A stretch of DNA of 64,000 bases, taken from positions 94,672 to 158,671 of the forward strand of contig CATWSG010000003.1 of NCBI GenBank assembly GCA_958353395.1. Reading direction: 5' to 3'. This document shows, in pieces, positions 1-9,121 of the stretch. The stretch's first letter is position 1, and each line of letters begins with the position of its first letter. The translations under genes and the position numbers were made by a program. Under the pieces are notes generated by a model. That model had not been told where the DNA came from and made no database searches. It was given only the letters and a program-made list of their open reading frames with translations. The stretch is from an uncultured Collinsella sp. GTDB lineage: Bacteria; Actinomycetota; Coriobacteriia; Coriobacteriales; Coriobacteriaceae.

Positions 1-1
1 A

Positions 2-1087
2 GAGGCGGGCGAGCTGCTGTTCCAGAACAATCCCATGAGCGCGGTCTGCTCCATGGTGTGCAACCATTCGGGCCAGTGCGAGGGTGCTTGCATCCAGGGC
101 CGCAAGGGCACACCCGTGCATTTCTCGAGCATCGAGAACTATATCTCGACAGCGTATTTGGATCGTAAGGAGTGGACGCCCGCACCGTCGTGCGGTAAAC
201 AGATTGCCGTGGTCGGTTCCGGTCCCGCTGGTATTACCGTGGCCATTAAGATGGCCCAGCTGGGCTGTGCCGTCACGGTATTTGAGCAGCGCCCCGAGAT
301 TGGCGGTGTGCTGGAGTACGGTATCCCCGAGTTCCGTCTGCCGCGCTCGCTCGTGCAAAAGTACCGCCACGTGATGTGCTCGCTCGGCGTGCGCGTGCGT
401 CCGTCGACCACCATCGGCGGCGCGCTGCATATCGACGACCTGCTGCGCGACGGCTACGATGCGGTCTTTGTTGGTACCGGTACCTGGCGAGCTCGCAAGT
501 TGGGTATTCCCGGCGAGTCGCGCGGCAACGTGCTGTTTGGTATCGATTATCTGGTCGATCCCACGAGCGTGGCAATCGGGCAGAACGTGGCGGTTATCGG
601 TGCCGGCAATGTGGCCATGGATGTTGCCCGCACGGCCCTGCGCTCGGGTACCCGCAAGGTCACTGTGTATGCCCGTTCGCGCCACATCTCTGCGATTGAC
701 GACGAGGTCGAGTTGACCGAGCTTGACGGTGCCGAGATTGTGTGCGGCAAGGCGATCTGCGCCATCGATGATAACGGTCCGGTGTTCGAGACGGCTATCT
801 TTGACGAGGACAACAATGTGGTGGGCTACGAGGAAGAGCTCGACCACGTGTCCGCCGACACGGTTGTGATTGCGGCGTCTCAGGTGCCCAAGGACAAGCT
901 CGTGCTTACAACGGGCGGTCTGGAGACCGACCATCGCGGCCTGCTTTCGGTCGACGAGCATGGCGTGACCACCGTGCCTGGCGTCTTTGCCGCCGGCGAC
1001 GTGGTCAACGGCCCGCTCACCGTGGTCCACGCCGTAGCTGGTGCCAAACTCGCCGTCGAAGGCATGACATCCTACCTGGGCCTCTAA
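2..1087 (+). CDS. GltD-like FAD/NAD(P) oxidoreductase, 5' end outside window
   Basis: The reading frame is already open at base 2, so the gene starts upstream of the window. The first visible residues carry a cysteine cluster (VCSMVC, QCEGAC) of the kind that holds [4Fe-4S] clusters at the N terminus of glutamate synthase small subunits and dihydropyrimidine dehydrogenase. A first Rossmann motif (VVGSGPAG) should bind FAD and a second (VIGAGNVAMD) NAD(P)H. A C-terminal GVFAAGDVV segment is the conserved flavin-contacting motif of this family. The protein probably moves electrons between NAD(P)H and a partner subunit or ferredoxin. Without the start and the upstream gene, the partner cannot be named. 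The family is clear; the substrate is not. Confidence 0.8.
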   Translation, partial: EAGELLFQNNPMSAVCSMVCNHSGQCEGACIQGRKGTPVHFSSIENYISTAYLDRKEWTPAPSCGKQIAVVGSGPAGITVAIKMAQLGCAVTVFEQRPEIGGVLEYGIPEFRLPRSLVQKYRHVMCSLGVRVRPSTTIGGALHIDDLLRDGYDAVFVGTGTWRARKLGIPGESRGNVLFGIDYLVDPTSVAIGQNVAVIGAGNVAMDVARTALRSGTRKVTVYARSRHISAIDDEVELTELDGAEIVCGKAICAIDDNGPVFETAIFDEDNNVVGYEEELDHVSADTVVIAASQVPKDKLVLTTGGLETDHRGLLSVDEHGVTTVPGVFAAGDVVNGPLTVVHAVAGAKLAVEGMTSYLGL

Positions 1088-1102
1088 CCCATCCCACCCA
1101 TC

Positions 1103-1170
1103 AGTTGCGGTGAAATACGGACTGTTTTGGCTGGCAAAAGTCTCATCTACTCCGTATTCCACCGCAACTT
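1103..1170. repeat. Family B palindromic repeat, copy 1
   Basis: An imperfect inverted repeat with arms beginning AGTTGCGGTGAAATACGGA and ending TCCGTATTCCACCGCAACT. The same outer arms occur at 12651-12719 and 13499-13565. It lies between two same-strand genes and has no clean U-tract, so it looks like a dispersed REP-type element more than a terminator. Confidence 0.75.
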
Positions 1171-1284
1171 TTTGGGGGTTGAGCAGAGACTGGGGGAGCG
1201 CGTGCGGTCGGGTGTTGTGCAGTTGCTGGTACGATAGATAAGTCAGCAACTGCCGCCGAGCGGCTCAAATGAAAGGAACCCTGT

Positions 1285-3234
1285 ATGGAGTCCTCTGCCT
1301 ATCCAATGCTCTTTAGCCCGATCAAGGTCGGTACGACCGAGGTCAAGAACCGCGTCTTTATGCCGCCGGTGTCCACCAACCTGGCCGATCATGGCTATGT
1401 GACCGACGACTTGGTCGATCATTACCGTGCCCGCGCCAAGGGCGGCGTGGGTCTCATCATCACCGAGGTCGTGACGGTCGAGCCTACCTATACCTATCTG
1501 CCGGGTGACATGTGCTGCTACGACGACACGTTTATCCCTGGCTGGGAAAAGCTCGCCGCGGCCGTCCACGAGTATGGCTGCAAGATCATGCCGCAGCTCT
1601 TCCACCCCGCCTACATGGCCTTTAACATTCCGGGTACGCCGCGCCTGATCGCTCCGTCCTTTGTGGGCCCGTCCTATGCCCGCGAGGCGCCGCGCCCCAT
1701 TACGGTCGATGAGATTCACGAGCTCACGCATCAGTTTGGCGACGCTGCCGTGCGTATGCAGAAGGCCGGTGTCGATGGCGTCGAGGTCCATGCGGCGCAC
1801 GCCCACGGCATGCTCGGCGGTTTCTTGACCCCGCTCTATAACAAGCGTACCGATGAGTACGGCGGCTCGCTCGACGCCCGTATGCGCTTCTTGCTCGAGG
1901 TCATCGCCGAGATTCGCGAGCGCTGCGGCAAGGACTTTATCATCGACGTCCGCATCTCGGGCGATGAGTACACCGATGGCGGCCTGACCCTCAACGACAT
2001 GATCTATGTCTCGCGTCGCTTGGAGAAGGCCGGCGTCGACATGATTCACGTGTCGGGCGGTACCACCATCAAGCGCGGTTCCGCAATTCCCGCCGCCGGT
2101 ACTCAGCAGGCCTCGCATGCCGCCTGCTCGCGCGAGATCAAAAAGTACGTCAACATTCCCGTTGCCACCGTCGGACGCATTAACGAGGCTTGGATCGCCG
2201 AGGAGCTGATCGAGGACGGTGCCGCCGACATCTGCATGATGGGCCGCGCCAATCTGTGTGATGCCGAGTTCTGCAACAAGGCCGCTGCCGGCAACGCCGA
2301 CGATATTCGCCCCTGCATTGGCTGCCTGCGCTGCCTGAACGGCATTATGTTTGGCAAACGCATCTCCTGCACCGTTAATCCGGATGTGGAGCGCGACGAG
2401 GCTGGCTACGAGCCTGCCGCCGAGGCCAAGAACGTGCTCGTTGTGGGCGCTGGTCCTGCGGGCATGGAGGCGGCGTTCATTGCCGCCAAGCGCGGCCACA
2501 ACGTGGTGCTCGTGGACAAGCAGGACGAACCGGGCGGCGAGATGCGTATCGCGGCCGTTCCGCCGGCAAAGCAGGAGCTCACCCGCGTGATTAAGTATCA
2601 GTATCGTCGCCTGGCCGAGGCGGGCGTGAAGTGCATATTTGGCACCGAGCTTACTGCCGAGGACATTCAGCGCGACTACGCCGGCTACGAGGTTGTCCTG
2701 GCTTATGGCGCCGAGCCCATCGCTCCGGCCTTCATGCAGGGCTTTAAGCAGGTTATGACGGCCGACGACCTGCTGGGTGGCAAGGCTTTCCCGGGTAAGA
2801 AGATCGTCATCGTGGGCGGCGGCACCGTTGGCTGCGAGACGGCCGATTACCTGGCCCCGTTGGTCAACGACCTGTCGCCGGCCAACCGCGATGTCACCGT
2901 CATCGAGATGACCAAGACGCTCGCCGCCAACGAGGGCGGTGCCGGTCGCGCGGTGCTCATCACGCGCATGCTCTCCAAGGGTGTCCACGTGCTGACCGAG
3001 GCCAAGGTGACCGAAATCACAGAGGACACCATCAGCTACGAGAAGGACGGCGAGGTCCACACCATCGCCGGTGCCGATACACTGGTGCTTGCCATGGGCT
3101 ATCGTCCCAATACCAAGCTGGCCGACGACCTTGCCGCTGCCGGTGTTGCTGTCCACGTGCTGGGCGATGCCCAGAAGTGTGGCAACATCCGCGACGCCAT
3201 CGGCGATGGCTACAAGGTTGCCTGCGAGCTCTAG
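1285..3234 (+). CDS. Old Yellow Enzyme-type NADH:flavin oxidoreductase (2,4-dienoyl-CoA reductase/enoate reductase family)
   Basis: The 649-residue product has the usual length and order of the FadH/BaiCD/enoate reductase family. An N-terminal FMN TIM barrel spans about residues 8-340 (LFSPIKVG, EVHAAHAHG, DEYGGSLDAR). A Cys cluster PCIGCLRCLN followed by a Cys about 12 residues later should hold one [4Fe-4S]. Two Rossmann motifs follow (VVGAGPAGMEAA for FAD, IVGGGTVGCETA for NADH). Such enzymes reduce activated C=C bonds in dienoyl-CoA, enoates or bile-acid and steroid intermediates. The exact substrate is not visible. The start has RBS GAAAGGAA about 8 bases upstream, and a GC-rich hairpin terminator follows the stop, so the gene is probably its own transcription unit. 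Confidence 0.85.
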   Translation: MESSAYPMLFSPIKVGTTEVKNRVFMPPVSTNLADHGYVTDDLVDHYRARAKGGVGLIITEVVTVEPTYTYLPGDMCCYDDTFIPGWEKLAAAVHEYGCKIMPQLFHPAYMAFNIPGTPRLIAPSFVGPSYAREAPRPITVDEIHELTHQFGDAAVRMQKAGVDGVEVHAAHAHGMLGGFLTPLYNKRTDEYGGSLDARMRFLLEVIAEIRERCGKDFIIDVRISGDEYTDGGLTLNDMIYVSRRLEKAGVDMIHVSGGTTIKRGSAIPAAGTQQASHAACSREIKKYVNIPVATVGRINEAWIAEELIEDGAADICMMGRANLCDAEFCNKAAAGNADDIRPCIGCLRCLNGIMFGKRISCTVNPDVERDEAGYEPAAEAKNVLVVGAGPAGMEAAFIAAKRGHNVVLVDKQDEPGGEMRIAAVPPAKQELTRVIKYQYRRLAEAGVKCIFGTELTAEDIQRDYAGYEVVLAYGAEPIAPAFMQGFKQVMTADDLLGGKAFPGKKIVIVGGGTVGCETADYLAPLVNDLSPANRDVTVIEMTKTLAANEGGAGRAVLITRMLSKGVHVLTEAKVTEITEDTISYEKDGEVHTIAGADTLVLAMGYRPNTKLADDLAAAGVAVHVLGDAQKCGNIRDAIGDGYKVACEL

Positions 3235-3265
3235 TCAAACCCTTTGCACCAATCGATTGCAAAAA

Positions 3266-3307
3266 GCGGCGGCTGCCCTGTGTGTTGGGCAGCCGCCGCC
3301 TGCGTTT
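3266..3307 (+). terminator. Rho-independent terminator of the OYE-type gene
   Basis: A perfect 13-bp stem (GCGGCGGCTGCCC / GGGCAGCCGCCGC) with an 8-nt loop, followed by TGCGTTTT, begins about 30 bp after the stop codon. Confidence 0.8.
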
Positions 3308-3333
3308 TGCCAAAGAAAGATTATTGTCGGGCC

Positions 3334-3714
3334 CTAAATGCCTTTTGCTTCTGCTCCCTCCGCAATCATGTTGCGGTTATACACCAGGTGCAGATACATC
3401 GCGTCGTGCGCGGCGGTGGGATTGCGCGAGGCGATGGCGTCGGCCACATCGCGGTGCGTGCGGATAGTTTCCTCGACGAGCTTTTTGCCAGTCACGTCGA
3501 TAAAGAGGGGGACGGATGCCTCGAGCACGCCCATCAGGCGGGGAACGACGAGGTTGCCGCAGCTTTCGGCAATGGCATTGTGGAACGCGGTGTCGGCGGC
3601 GGAGTAATCCTCACCGGCCTCGGCCAGGTGCTCGGATTCGTCGCAGAGCTCTTTGATACAGATGACCTGGTCGTTGGTTGCGTGCTCGGCCGCCATGCGT
3701 GCTATCTGCGGCGG
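3334..3714 (-). pseudogene. GntR-family regulator remnant (FCD ligand domain only)
   Basis: Read right to left, this stretch encodes most of an FCD effector-binding domain: IARMAAEHA, then DTAFHNAIAESCGN (metal and ligand side chains D and H), then EETIRTHRDVADAI with its conserved His. Residues upstream of about 3714 do not match a GntR helix-turn-helix, and the frame simply runs on into antisense of the neighbouring gntP-like fragment. The DNA-binding half has therefore been lost. FadR/GntR regulators of this type normally sense sugar acids or other carboxylates. What remains cannot bind DNA and is probably not functional. Confidence 0.75.
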
Positions 3715-3715
3715 T

Positions 3716-3874
3716 GCCACGGCCCTCTCGCACGTCAACGATGCCGGTTTTTGGATGTGCTCCTCGTTCCTGGAGATTGACGAGAAAACCACCCTCAAGT
3801 CCTGGACCATTATGGAGACGCTCATCGGCCTTTCGGGTCTTGCCTGCGCCCTGGTGATTTCGTTCTTCGCCTAG
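3716..3874 (+). pseudogene. GntP-family gluconate permease, C-terminal remnant
   Basis: The plus strand encodes ALSHVNDAGFW followed by TTLKSWTIMETLIGL and a final hydrophobic helix ending ALVISFFA and a stop. This is the characteristic last segment of GntP-type gluconate/sugar-acid permeases (SHVNDSGFW, KTWTVMET). The N-terminal ten or so helices are missing. The match starts within a few bases of where the opposite-strand GntR remnant stops, so one deletion probably removed the 5' halves of a divergent regulator/permease pair. Confidence 0.7.
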
Positions 3875-3982
3875 TTCGCGTAGCTAAGCATCTTTTGCCG
3901 AGTGCATCGCTCGGTACCCATTTACACCTGATTCATTAACCAACGATTGGTACAACCGTTCAAATCAAAAGAGGAGAGCATT

Positions 3983-5761
3983 ATGGACGAGAAGACCAAG
4001 GCACAGATTCAGCAGGAGGCCGCCGACCTGGTTGCCAAACTGCAGCCGCGTTCCGGCAAGTTTCGCACCATCAGCCCCGAGATGGACCCGCTGCGTCTGG
4101 GCTCCGGCTGGACGATCGAGGATCTGGACAAGCCGCAGGTCATTATCGAGTCGACGTTTGGCGACTCGCACCCGGGTTCTGCTGGCCTGTTTGAGCTGGT
4201 CGAGGAGGTTCGTGCTGGCGTTGCCGAGGCTGGCGGTCACGGTGCCCGTTACTTCTGCACCGATATCTGCGATGGCGAGGCACAGGGCCACGACGGCATC
4301 AACTACTCGCTGCCCAGCCGCGACATGATCGCCAACATGATCGAGATCCATGCCAAGGCCACCCCGTTCGACGCCGGTGTCTTTGTCGCCAGCTGCGATA
4401 AGGGCCTGCCTGCGAACCTCATGGCCATGGGCCGCATCAACATCCCCTCCATCGTCGTTACCGGCGGTGTCATGGATGCCGGTCCCGATTTGTTGACCCT
4501 GGAACAGCTCGGCGCGATTTCTGCCCGCTACGAGCGCGGCGAGATCTCCCGCGAGGAGCTTGAGTTTGCCAAGCACAACGCATGCCCCAGCTGCGGTGCC
4601 TGCTCGTTTATGGGCACCGCGTCGACCATGCAGGTTACCGCCGAGGCCCTGGGCCTTATGCTCCCCGGCACGGCCCTGCTGCCCGCAACCAGCTCCGATC
4701 TGCGTGAGTTTGCGCGCGAGGCCGGCCGTCAGTCCGTGTGGCTCTCCGAACACAACCTGTGCCCGCGCGACATCGTGACCAAGGAGTCCTTCGAGAACCT
4801 CATTATGGTCCACGGTGCCATTTCGGGCTCCACCAACTCGCTGCTGCATATCCCCGCGATTGCCCGCGAGTTTGGCATCGAGATGTCCGCCGACGACTTC
4901 GATCGCCTGCACCGTGGCGCCCACTACCTGCTCAACGTTCGCCCCGCAGGTGAGTGGCCGGCGCAGTTCTTCTACTATGCGGGTGGCGTGCCGCGCATCA
5001 TGGAGGAGATCAAGTCGATGCTTCACCTCGACGTTATGACCGTCACCGGCAAGACCCTCGGCGAAAACCTCGAGGACCTTAAGAACAACGGCTACTACGA
5101 GAAGTGCGGCCGCTACTTGGAGAAGTGGAACCTCAAGCGCGAAGACATTATTCGCCCGTTTGACCAGGCTTTTGGTACCGACGGCTCTATCGCCATCCTC
5201 CACGGCAACCTTGCCCCCGAGGGTGCCGTCGTCAAACACACGGTTGTTCCGCGCGAGATGTTCCGGGCCACGCTTAAGGCTCGCCCGTTCGATTGTGAGG
5301 AGGACGCTATCCACGCCGTCCTGACGCACGAGATCAAGCCCGGCGATGCCGTCATCATTCGTTATGAGGGCCCCAAGGGCTCCGGCATGCCCGAGATGTT
5401 CTACACCACCGAGGCTATCGCCAGCGACCCCGAGCTGGGCGCAAGCATTGCCCTGATCACTGACGGCCGCTTCTCCGGCGCCTCCAAGGGCCCGGCTATC
5501 GGTCATGTTTCGCCCGAGGCTGCCGTGGGCGGCCCGATTGCCCTGATCGAGGAAGGCGACCTGATCCGAATCAACATCCCCGAGCGCTCGCTGTCCATCG
5601 TGGGCATCGCCGGCAAGGAGATGGAGCCGGCCGAGGTCGACGCCGTCCTGGCCGAGCGCCGAGCCGCTTGGAAGCCCAAGGCTAATCGTTACACCTCCGG
5701 CACGCTCAAGTTCTTTACCGAGCATGCAGTTTCCGCCATTCAGGGTGGCTACATGGAGTAG
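3983..5761 (+). CDS. IlvD/Edd-family dehydratase, probable sugar-acid dehydratase
   Basis: The 592-residue product belongs to the dihydroxy-acid/6-phosphogluconate/sugar-acid dehydratase family, which removes water from 2,3-dihydroxy acids using a Mg-associated Fe-S cluster. Cluster cysteines are visible in DICDGEAQGHDG, SCDKGLPA and ACPSCGACSFMGTA. The catalytic Ser region GRFSGASKGPAIGHVSPEA is intact. The CDKGLPA motif differs from the CDKNMPG usual in biosynthetic IlvD. I start at 3983 because AGAGGAGAG lies just before that ATG; the frame is open further upstream. gntR and gntP remnants lie immediately upstream, and KDG kinase and KDPG aldolase genes are in the same window, so a sugar-acid substrate is my preferred reading. 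IlvD itself remains possible. Confidence 0.8.
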   Translation: MDEKTKAQIQQEAADLVAKLQPRSGKFRTISPEMDPLRLGSGWTIEDLDKPQVIIESTFGDSHPGSAGLFELVEEVRAGVAEAGGHGARYFCTDICDGEAQGHDGINYSLPSRDMIANMIEIHAKATPFDAGVFVASCDKGLPANLMAMGRINIPSIVVTGGVMDAGPDLLTLEQLGAISARYERGEISREELEFAKHNACPSCGACSFMGTASTMQVTAEALGLMLPGTALLPATSSDLREFAREAGRQSVWLSEHNLCPRDIVTKESFENLIMVHGAISGSTNSLLHIPAIAREFGIEMSADDFDRLHRGAHYLLNVRPAGEWPAQFFYYAGGVPRIMEEIKSMLHLDVMTVTGKTLGENLEDLKNNGYYEKCGRYLEKWNLKREDIIRPFDQAFGTDGSIAILHGNLAPEGAVVKHTVVPREMFRATLKARPFDCEEDAIHAVLTHEIKPGDAVIIRYEGPKGSGMPEMFYTTEAIASDPELGASIALITDGRFSGASKGPAIGHVSPEAAVGGPIALIEEGDLIRINIPERSLSIVGIAGKEMEPAEVDAVLAERRAAWKPKANRYTSGTLKFFTEHAVSAIQGGYME

Positions 5762-5895
5762 CGCACGTACGCATCGAATTTCTCCTCTCATAGATGTGCG
5801 GCACAAAGAGCCCCGAGTTCATATGCCACGTCACCGGGGCGCGTTGTTCAGCGCCGCCGGGGCGCTCCACTCAAACGACAAGAGACGTCTTACGC

Positions 5896-5937
5896 AAGCG
5901 CCCGCGTCCGTGGATAAAACCACGGGCGTGGGCGCTT
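5896..5937. terminator. Bidirectional hairpin terminator
   Basis: An 18-bp stem with one mismatch (AAGCGCCCGCGTCCGTGG / CCACGGGCGTGGGCGCTT) and loop ATAAAA lies between the dehydratase gene and the converging ArsC-like remnant. It is well placed to stop transcription from both sides. Confidence 0.65.
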
Positions 5938-5956
5938 CACTTTATTCCCAGCCGCT

Positions 5957-6202
5957 TTATTCCCAGCCCTTCCACACGTCAGGCTCGTAGCCAACGGTTG
6001 CCTGGCGGCTGTTGCGAACGATGGGCTCACGAAGAATCTGCTGGTTATCGAGCACCTTTTCGAACTTCTGGTCGGCAGCAAGATACTGTACGAGCGCAAC
6101 CGTGTCGGCATCTTTCGCCTTTGGATCGATCACAGCGTCGATCCCGCCGACGGCGCGCGCCACGCTTTCGAGCTCGCCTTCGCTCAATTCTCGTCCGTCC
6201 AT
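5957..6202 (-). pseudogene. ArsC/Spx-like reductase, C-terminal remnant
   Basis: The minus strand encodes the back half of an ArsC-like thioredoxin-fold protein: RELSEGELESVARAVGG, then LADNQQILREPIVR-type sequence (here LDNQQILREPIVRNSRQATVG) and a short tail. The PIVR segment followed by VG is the conserved C-terminal signature of the family. The N-terminal half with the active-site cysteine is absent. Upstream of about 6202 the frame continues as low-complexity residues read from unrelated DNA. The break coincides with the left edge of the 6.2-9.2 kb block, so insertion or rearrangement there probably cut the gene. Confidence 0.6.
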
Positions 6203-6688
6203 GATACGACAAGGGAGCCGAGCAAAAACAGAGCAGGCGGAGATGGAGGAGGACGGCGACCGACCGTCGGCAAGAGTCGGCCGGATCGGACTGGCGCCCA
6301 GCGCGCGCCGGCGACACGCTCGCAGCTGCACACATAGCCGATGTACAAGCTCGCCGCGGCGTTCCCTCGCCCCGCGGTGTGGCGATAGAGAAGCACGCCA
6401 CCCGTCAACGATGGCGCCTCGGTGAAGAAAATCAACGTCTGGGTTACATCCCTTGAAAGGGGCGAAGACGGCTGCTAGTATACCTCCCCGCTATGAAGGA
6501 TTTGACCAAAGCATACATCGCAATTCGGCGGCCCCTGGTATACGGGGCCTCTCCTGTTGTTCCCCAAGTGCGCTCTGAGCAGCCGCTTTCTTCCTGTCGT
6601 ATCTGATGCACGCATAGCACGTGCATGTTATTTCGCCCGTGGGCCGGCGCGCCTTCGGCGAAGAATCGAATAGATACGAAGGAAGCTT
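6203..6688. other. Non-coding stretch upstream of the exporter gene
   Basis: No supported gene is seen in these 486 bases. There is a short GC hairpin near 6530-6548 (GGCCCC / CGGGGCC arms) and a GAAGGAAG ribosome-binding site just before 6689. The composition resembles the genes to its right more than the dehydratase to its left, which suits a junction of different DNA near 6203. Confidence 0.4.
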
Positions 6689-8128
6689 ATGTCTGATAAT
6701 TGTACGGTCGCGCCCGCCAATGGGCGCATTACCGGTACCCAGATCCGCATCGTCGCGGTCGTCGTCCTGGGTGCCTTCTTGGCGCTACTGAACCAAACGG
6801 TGATGTCGCCTGCGCTGCCGGTCATCATGTCCGATTTCGCCATCGATGCCTCGACTGCCCAGTGGATCATGTCCATATACCCGCTGGTGAGCGGCATCAT
6901 GGTCCCCGTTTCGGCGTTCCTTATCGACAAGTTCAGCACCCGCGCGCTATTCTTCGGGGCGACGCTGGTGTTCGCGCTGGGCACGCTGCTGTGCGCCGCA
7001 GCCCCTGATTTCCTGTTCCTCATCATCGGTCGCGTGTTGCAAGCGGCGGGCTCAGGCGTGCTCATGCCGCTTGTCTCGGTGGTTCCCATGCTGGTGTTCC
7101 CCGTCGAGAAACGAGGAACGGCTATGGGCATGGCGGGCATCGTCATGTCGGCGGGTCCCGCGGTCGGCCCCGTCGTAGGCGGCGCGGTGATCGACACGTA
7201 CGGCTGGCGCACCATGATCGGCGCCATCGTCCCCCTCGCAATTCTCGTGCTGGTGCTGGGCGTGTTCATGCTGAAAAACGTGGGCGAGCTGAAGAACCCC
7301 AAGCTCGACCTGCCCTCGGTCGTCCTCTCCACCATCGCCTTCGGCGGACTTCTCTACGGGTTCTCGAGCGCCTCGTCGATGGGTTGGGGCAACCCCGTGG
7401 TGCTCGGCTCGATCGTCGCGGGTGTCGTGTGCTTGGTGCTGTTCGTCGTACGCCAGGGCAAAATCGAGGACCCGCTGCTTCAACTGGGCACGCTCAAGAC
7501 GCGCGAGTTCCGCGTGGCCGCCATCATCGTCACGCTCATCAACGCCGCATGCCTGGTCACCAACACGCTGTTGCCGTTGCTGCTGCAAACCTCGCTTGGC
7601 GCTTCGGCCTTCGAAACCGGTATGGCCATGCTTCCCGCCGCGGCGGTGGGCATCATCATCAGCCCTATCTCCGGCGTGGTGTTCGACAAGTTCGGTCCGC
7701 GTGCCATCTCGATCGTCGGCCTGGCCCTCATGACCGGCGCCCTGTTCCTGCTCTCGCTTTCGACGGTAAACACGCCCATCTTGGTGGTTGCGCTGTTCTG
7801 CATGCTGCAGTCCGCCGGCCAGTCGCTCGCGAACATGCCGGTGAACACATGGGGTGTCAATGCCTTGAAAAATGACATGATCGCCCACGGCAACGCCATC
7901 GCGAACACCGGCCGCCAGGTCGCCGGCGGTTTGTGCACGGCGCTCATCATCACGGTCATGACAAGCGTCACCGCGTCGGCCGGCGTCGATGCGAGCATCC
8001 AAGTAGCCACCGCCGTGGGCGCGGGCGTCGCTTACAAGGTGTGCGCGGCAATCGGTCTCGTTTCCCTTATCTGCGCCATATTCAGCGTGCGCACCAAGAA
8101 AACCGCACCGAAAACGAAGGAGGCATAA
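6689..8128 (+). CDS. DHA2-type MFS drug efflux transporter
   Basis: This 479-residue, strongly hydrophobic protein has the layout of EmrB/QacA-type proton-coupled multidrug exporters. The first helix contains LALLNQTVMSPALPVI (motif D1 of DHA2 proteins), followed by the loop STAQWIMSIYPLVSGIMVP and the motif-A-like DKFSTRALFF. The central antiporter motif C region reads GPAVGPVVGGAVIDTYGWR. About 13-14 membrane segments can be counted. It would sit in the cytoplasmic membrane and expel lipophilic compounds. The start is preceded by GAAGGAAG, and the next gene follows after 3 bases, suggesting a shared transcript with the CBS protein. Confidence 0.88.
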   Translation: MSDNCTVAPANGRITGTQIRIVAVVVLGAFLALLNQTVMSPALPVIMSDFAIDASTAQWIMSIYPLVSGIMVPVSAFLIDKFSTRALFFGATLVFALGTLLCAAAPDFLFLIIGRVLQAAGSGVLMPLVSVVPMLVFPVEKRGTAMGMAGIVMSAGPAVGPVVGGAVIDTYGWRTMIGAIVPLAILVLVLGVFMLKNVGELKNPKLDLPSVVLSTIAFGGLLYGFSSASSMGWGNPVVLGSIVAGVVCLVLFVVRQGKIEDPLLQLGTLKTREFRVAAIIVTLINAACLVTNTLLPLLLQTSLGASAFETGMAMLPAAAVGIIISPISGVVFDKFGPRAISIVGLALMTGALFLLSLSTVNTPILVVALFCMLQSAGQSLANMPVNTWGVNALKNDMIAHGNAIANTGRQVAGGLCTALIITVMTSVTASAGVDASIQVATAVGAGVAYKVCAAIGLVSLICAIFSVRTKKTAPKTKEA

Positions 8129-8131
8129 GCG

Positions 8132-8638
8132 ATGTCCGAGATTCTGTCCGAGCGCATCCCGCTCGAGCTCGAGGGGACGCCCGTTTCGAGCATCATGATT
8201 GAAGAGCCGTTCACCTGCACGCAGGATTGCACGATTTCCGACGTGGTGCGCATGCTCGCCGAAAACGAGGTGAGCAGCATGCCCGTAATCGATGAGCGCA
8301 ACCAGGTGGTCGGGTTCATCTCCGACGGCGATGTCATGGGAGCCATCGCGCAGCATCGCGCTCACACCATCTTCACGGGCGGCGACGCGTCCATGCTGTA
8401 CTTCGACGATCAGAGCCTTGAGCAGCGCATCGAAGACCTGAAGGATCGCTGCGTCATGGATTTCGCGACGCGCCAGGTAGTGTGTGCCCGTCCCGAGCAG
8501 AGCATCGCCCGCGTCGCCGCGCTGCTGGCGAAGAAGAAGTTCAAGAAGCTTCCTGTGGTTGATGACGAGGGCAAACTCGTGGGGGTCATCCGCCGCTCCG
8601 CCATCACCAAATACATCTTCGGCATCCTTTTCCAATAG
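8132..8638 (+). CDS. Tandem CBS-domain protein
   Basis: The 168-residue product consists of two CBS motifs and little else. The first lies at about residues 12-70 (MIEEPFTCTQDCTISDVVRMLAENEVSSMPVIDE then VGFISDGD), the second at about 108-165 (RPEQSIARVAALLAKKKFKKLPVVDDEGKLVGVI). CBS pairs bind adenine nucleotides and act as energy sensors. Stand-alone proteins often control a neighbouring transporter or enzyme. It begins 3 bases after the MFS gene, behind AAGGAGGC, so translational coupling with the exporter is likely. A regulatory role over the exporter is inference. Confidence 0.85.
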   Translation: MSEILSERIPLELEGTPVSSIMIEEPFTCTQDCTISDVVRMLAENEVSSMPVIDERNQVVGFISDGDVMGAIAQHRAHTIFTGGDASMLYFDDQSLEQRIEDLKDRCVMDFATRQVVCARPEQSIARVAALLAKKKFKKLPVVDDEGKLVGVIRRSAITKYIFGILFQ

Positions 8639-8812
8639 GGGCAGGTCGCACTTGAGGCGAACATCTCGAGGCATCGAGTCAGCAACTGGACCAGACAACC
8701 TTGACACGCACGCGCTTTCCCTCGATGCTTCGGTAAGGGGAGCTGCGAAAATCGCAGCACGGGTGATCGGCGCCGCGCCTCCGAAGGCAAAAGCGAACAC
8801 GGGAGCGATACG

Positions 8813-9121
8813 ATGGGAAAAGTCCTGGACGAAGATTTGGTTTATGAGATTCTCTCCGTCGTGGCAGAGATTCCGGCGGGATGCGTCGCCTCGTACGGTC
8901 AGATAGCGCGCCTCATCGGCAGGGAGAAAAACTCTCGCCTGGTCGGAGCGGTGCTGAGCGAGGCGGATCGCTACGGCGATTATCCCTGCCACCGCGTCGT
9001 CAACCACGCGGGACGCCTCGCGCCAAACTTCCCCGACCAGCGAGCACTACTGACGGAGGAAGGAGTCGCCTTCCGAGACAACGGCTGCGTCGACATGAAA
9101 AAGCACCAGTGGAACGAGTAG
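8813..9121 (+). CDS. MGMT-family (alkyltransferase-like) small protein
   Basis: The 102-residue protein is the C-terminal DNA-binding and active-site domain of O6-methylguanine-DNA methyltransferases standing alone. EIPAGCVASYGQIARLIG is the typical helix-turn-helix region, and DYPCHRVVNHAGRLAP contains the PCHRV active-site motif with the cysteine retained. Alkyltransferase-like (ATL) proteins of this size usually have Trp in place of that Cys, so catalytic repair, or only lesion binding, both remain open. The N-terminal domain of full Ogt/Ada enzymes is absent. Codon use resembles the preceding two genes; the 174-bp gap holds no clear promoter. Confidence 0.8.
   Translation: MGKVLDEDLVYEILSVVAEIPAGCVASYGQIARLIGREKNSRLVGAVLSEADRYGDYPCHRVVNHAGRLAPNFPDQRALLTEEGVAFRDNGCVDMKKHQWNE

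Noticed and set aside
1243..3156. 637-codon open frame on the minus strand opposite the OYE-type gene
   Set aside because: It mirrors the real gene codon for codon, has low-complexity composition rich in G, H and R, and no RBS or domain. It is a shadow frame from high-GC codon bias.
3965..5806. 613-codon minus-strand frame opposite the dehydratase
   Set aside because: Same shadow effect; the plus-strand product has intact family motifs.
7052..9007. 651-codon minus-strand frame across three plus-strand genes
   Set aside because: Composition is H/D/R-rich and it spans gene boundaries of real plus-strand genes.
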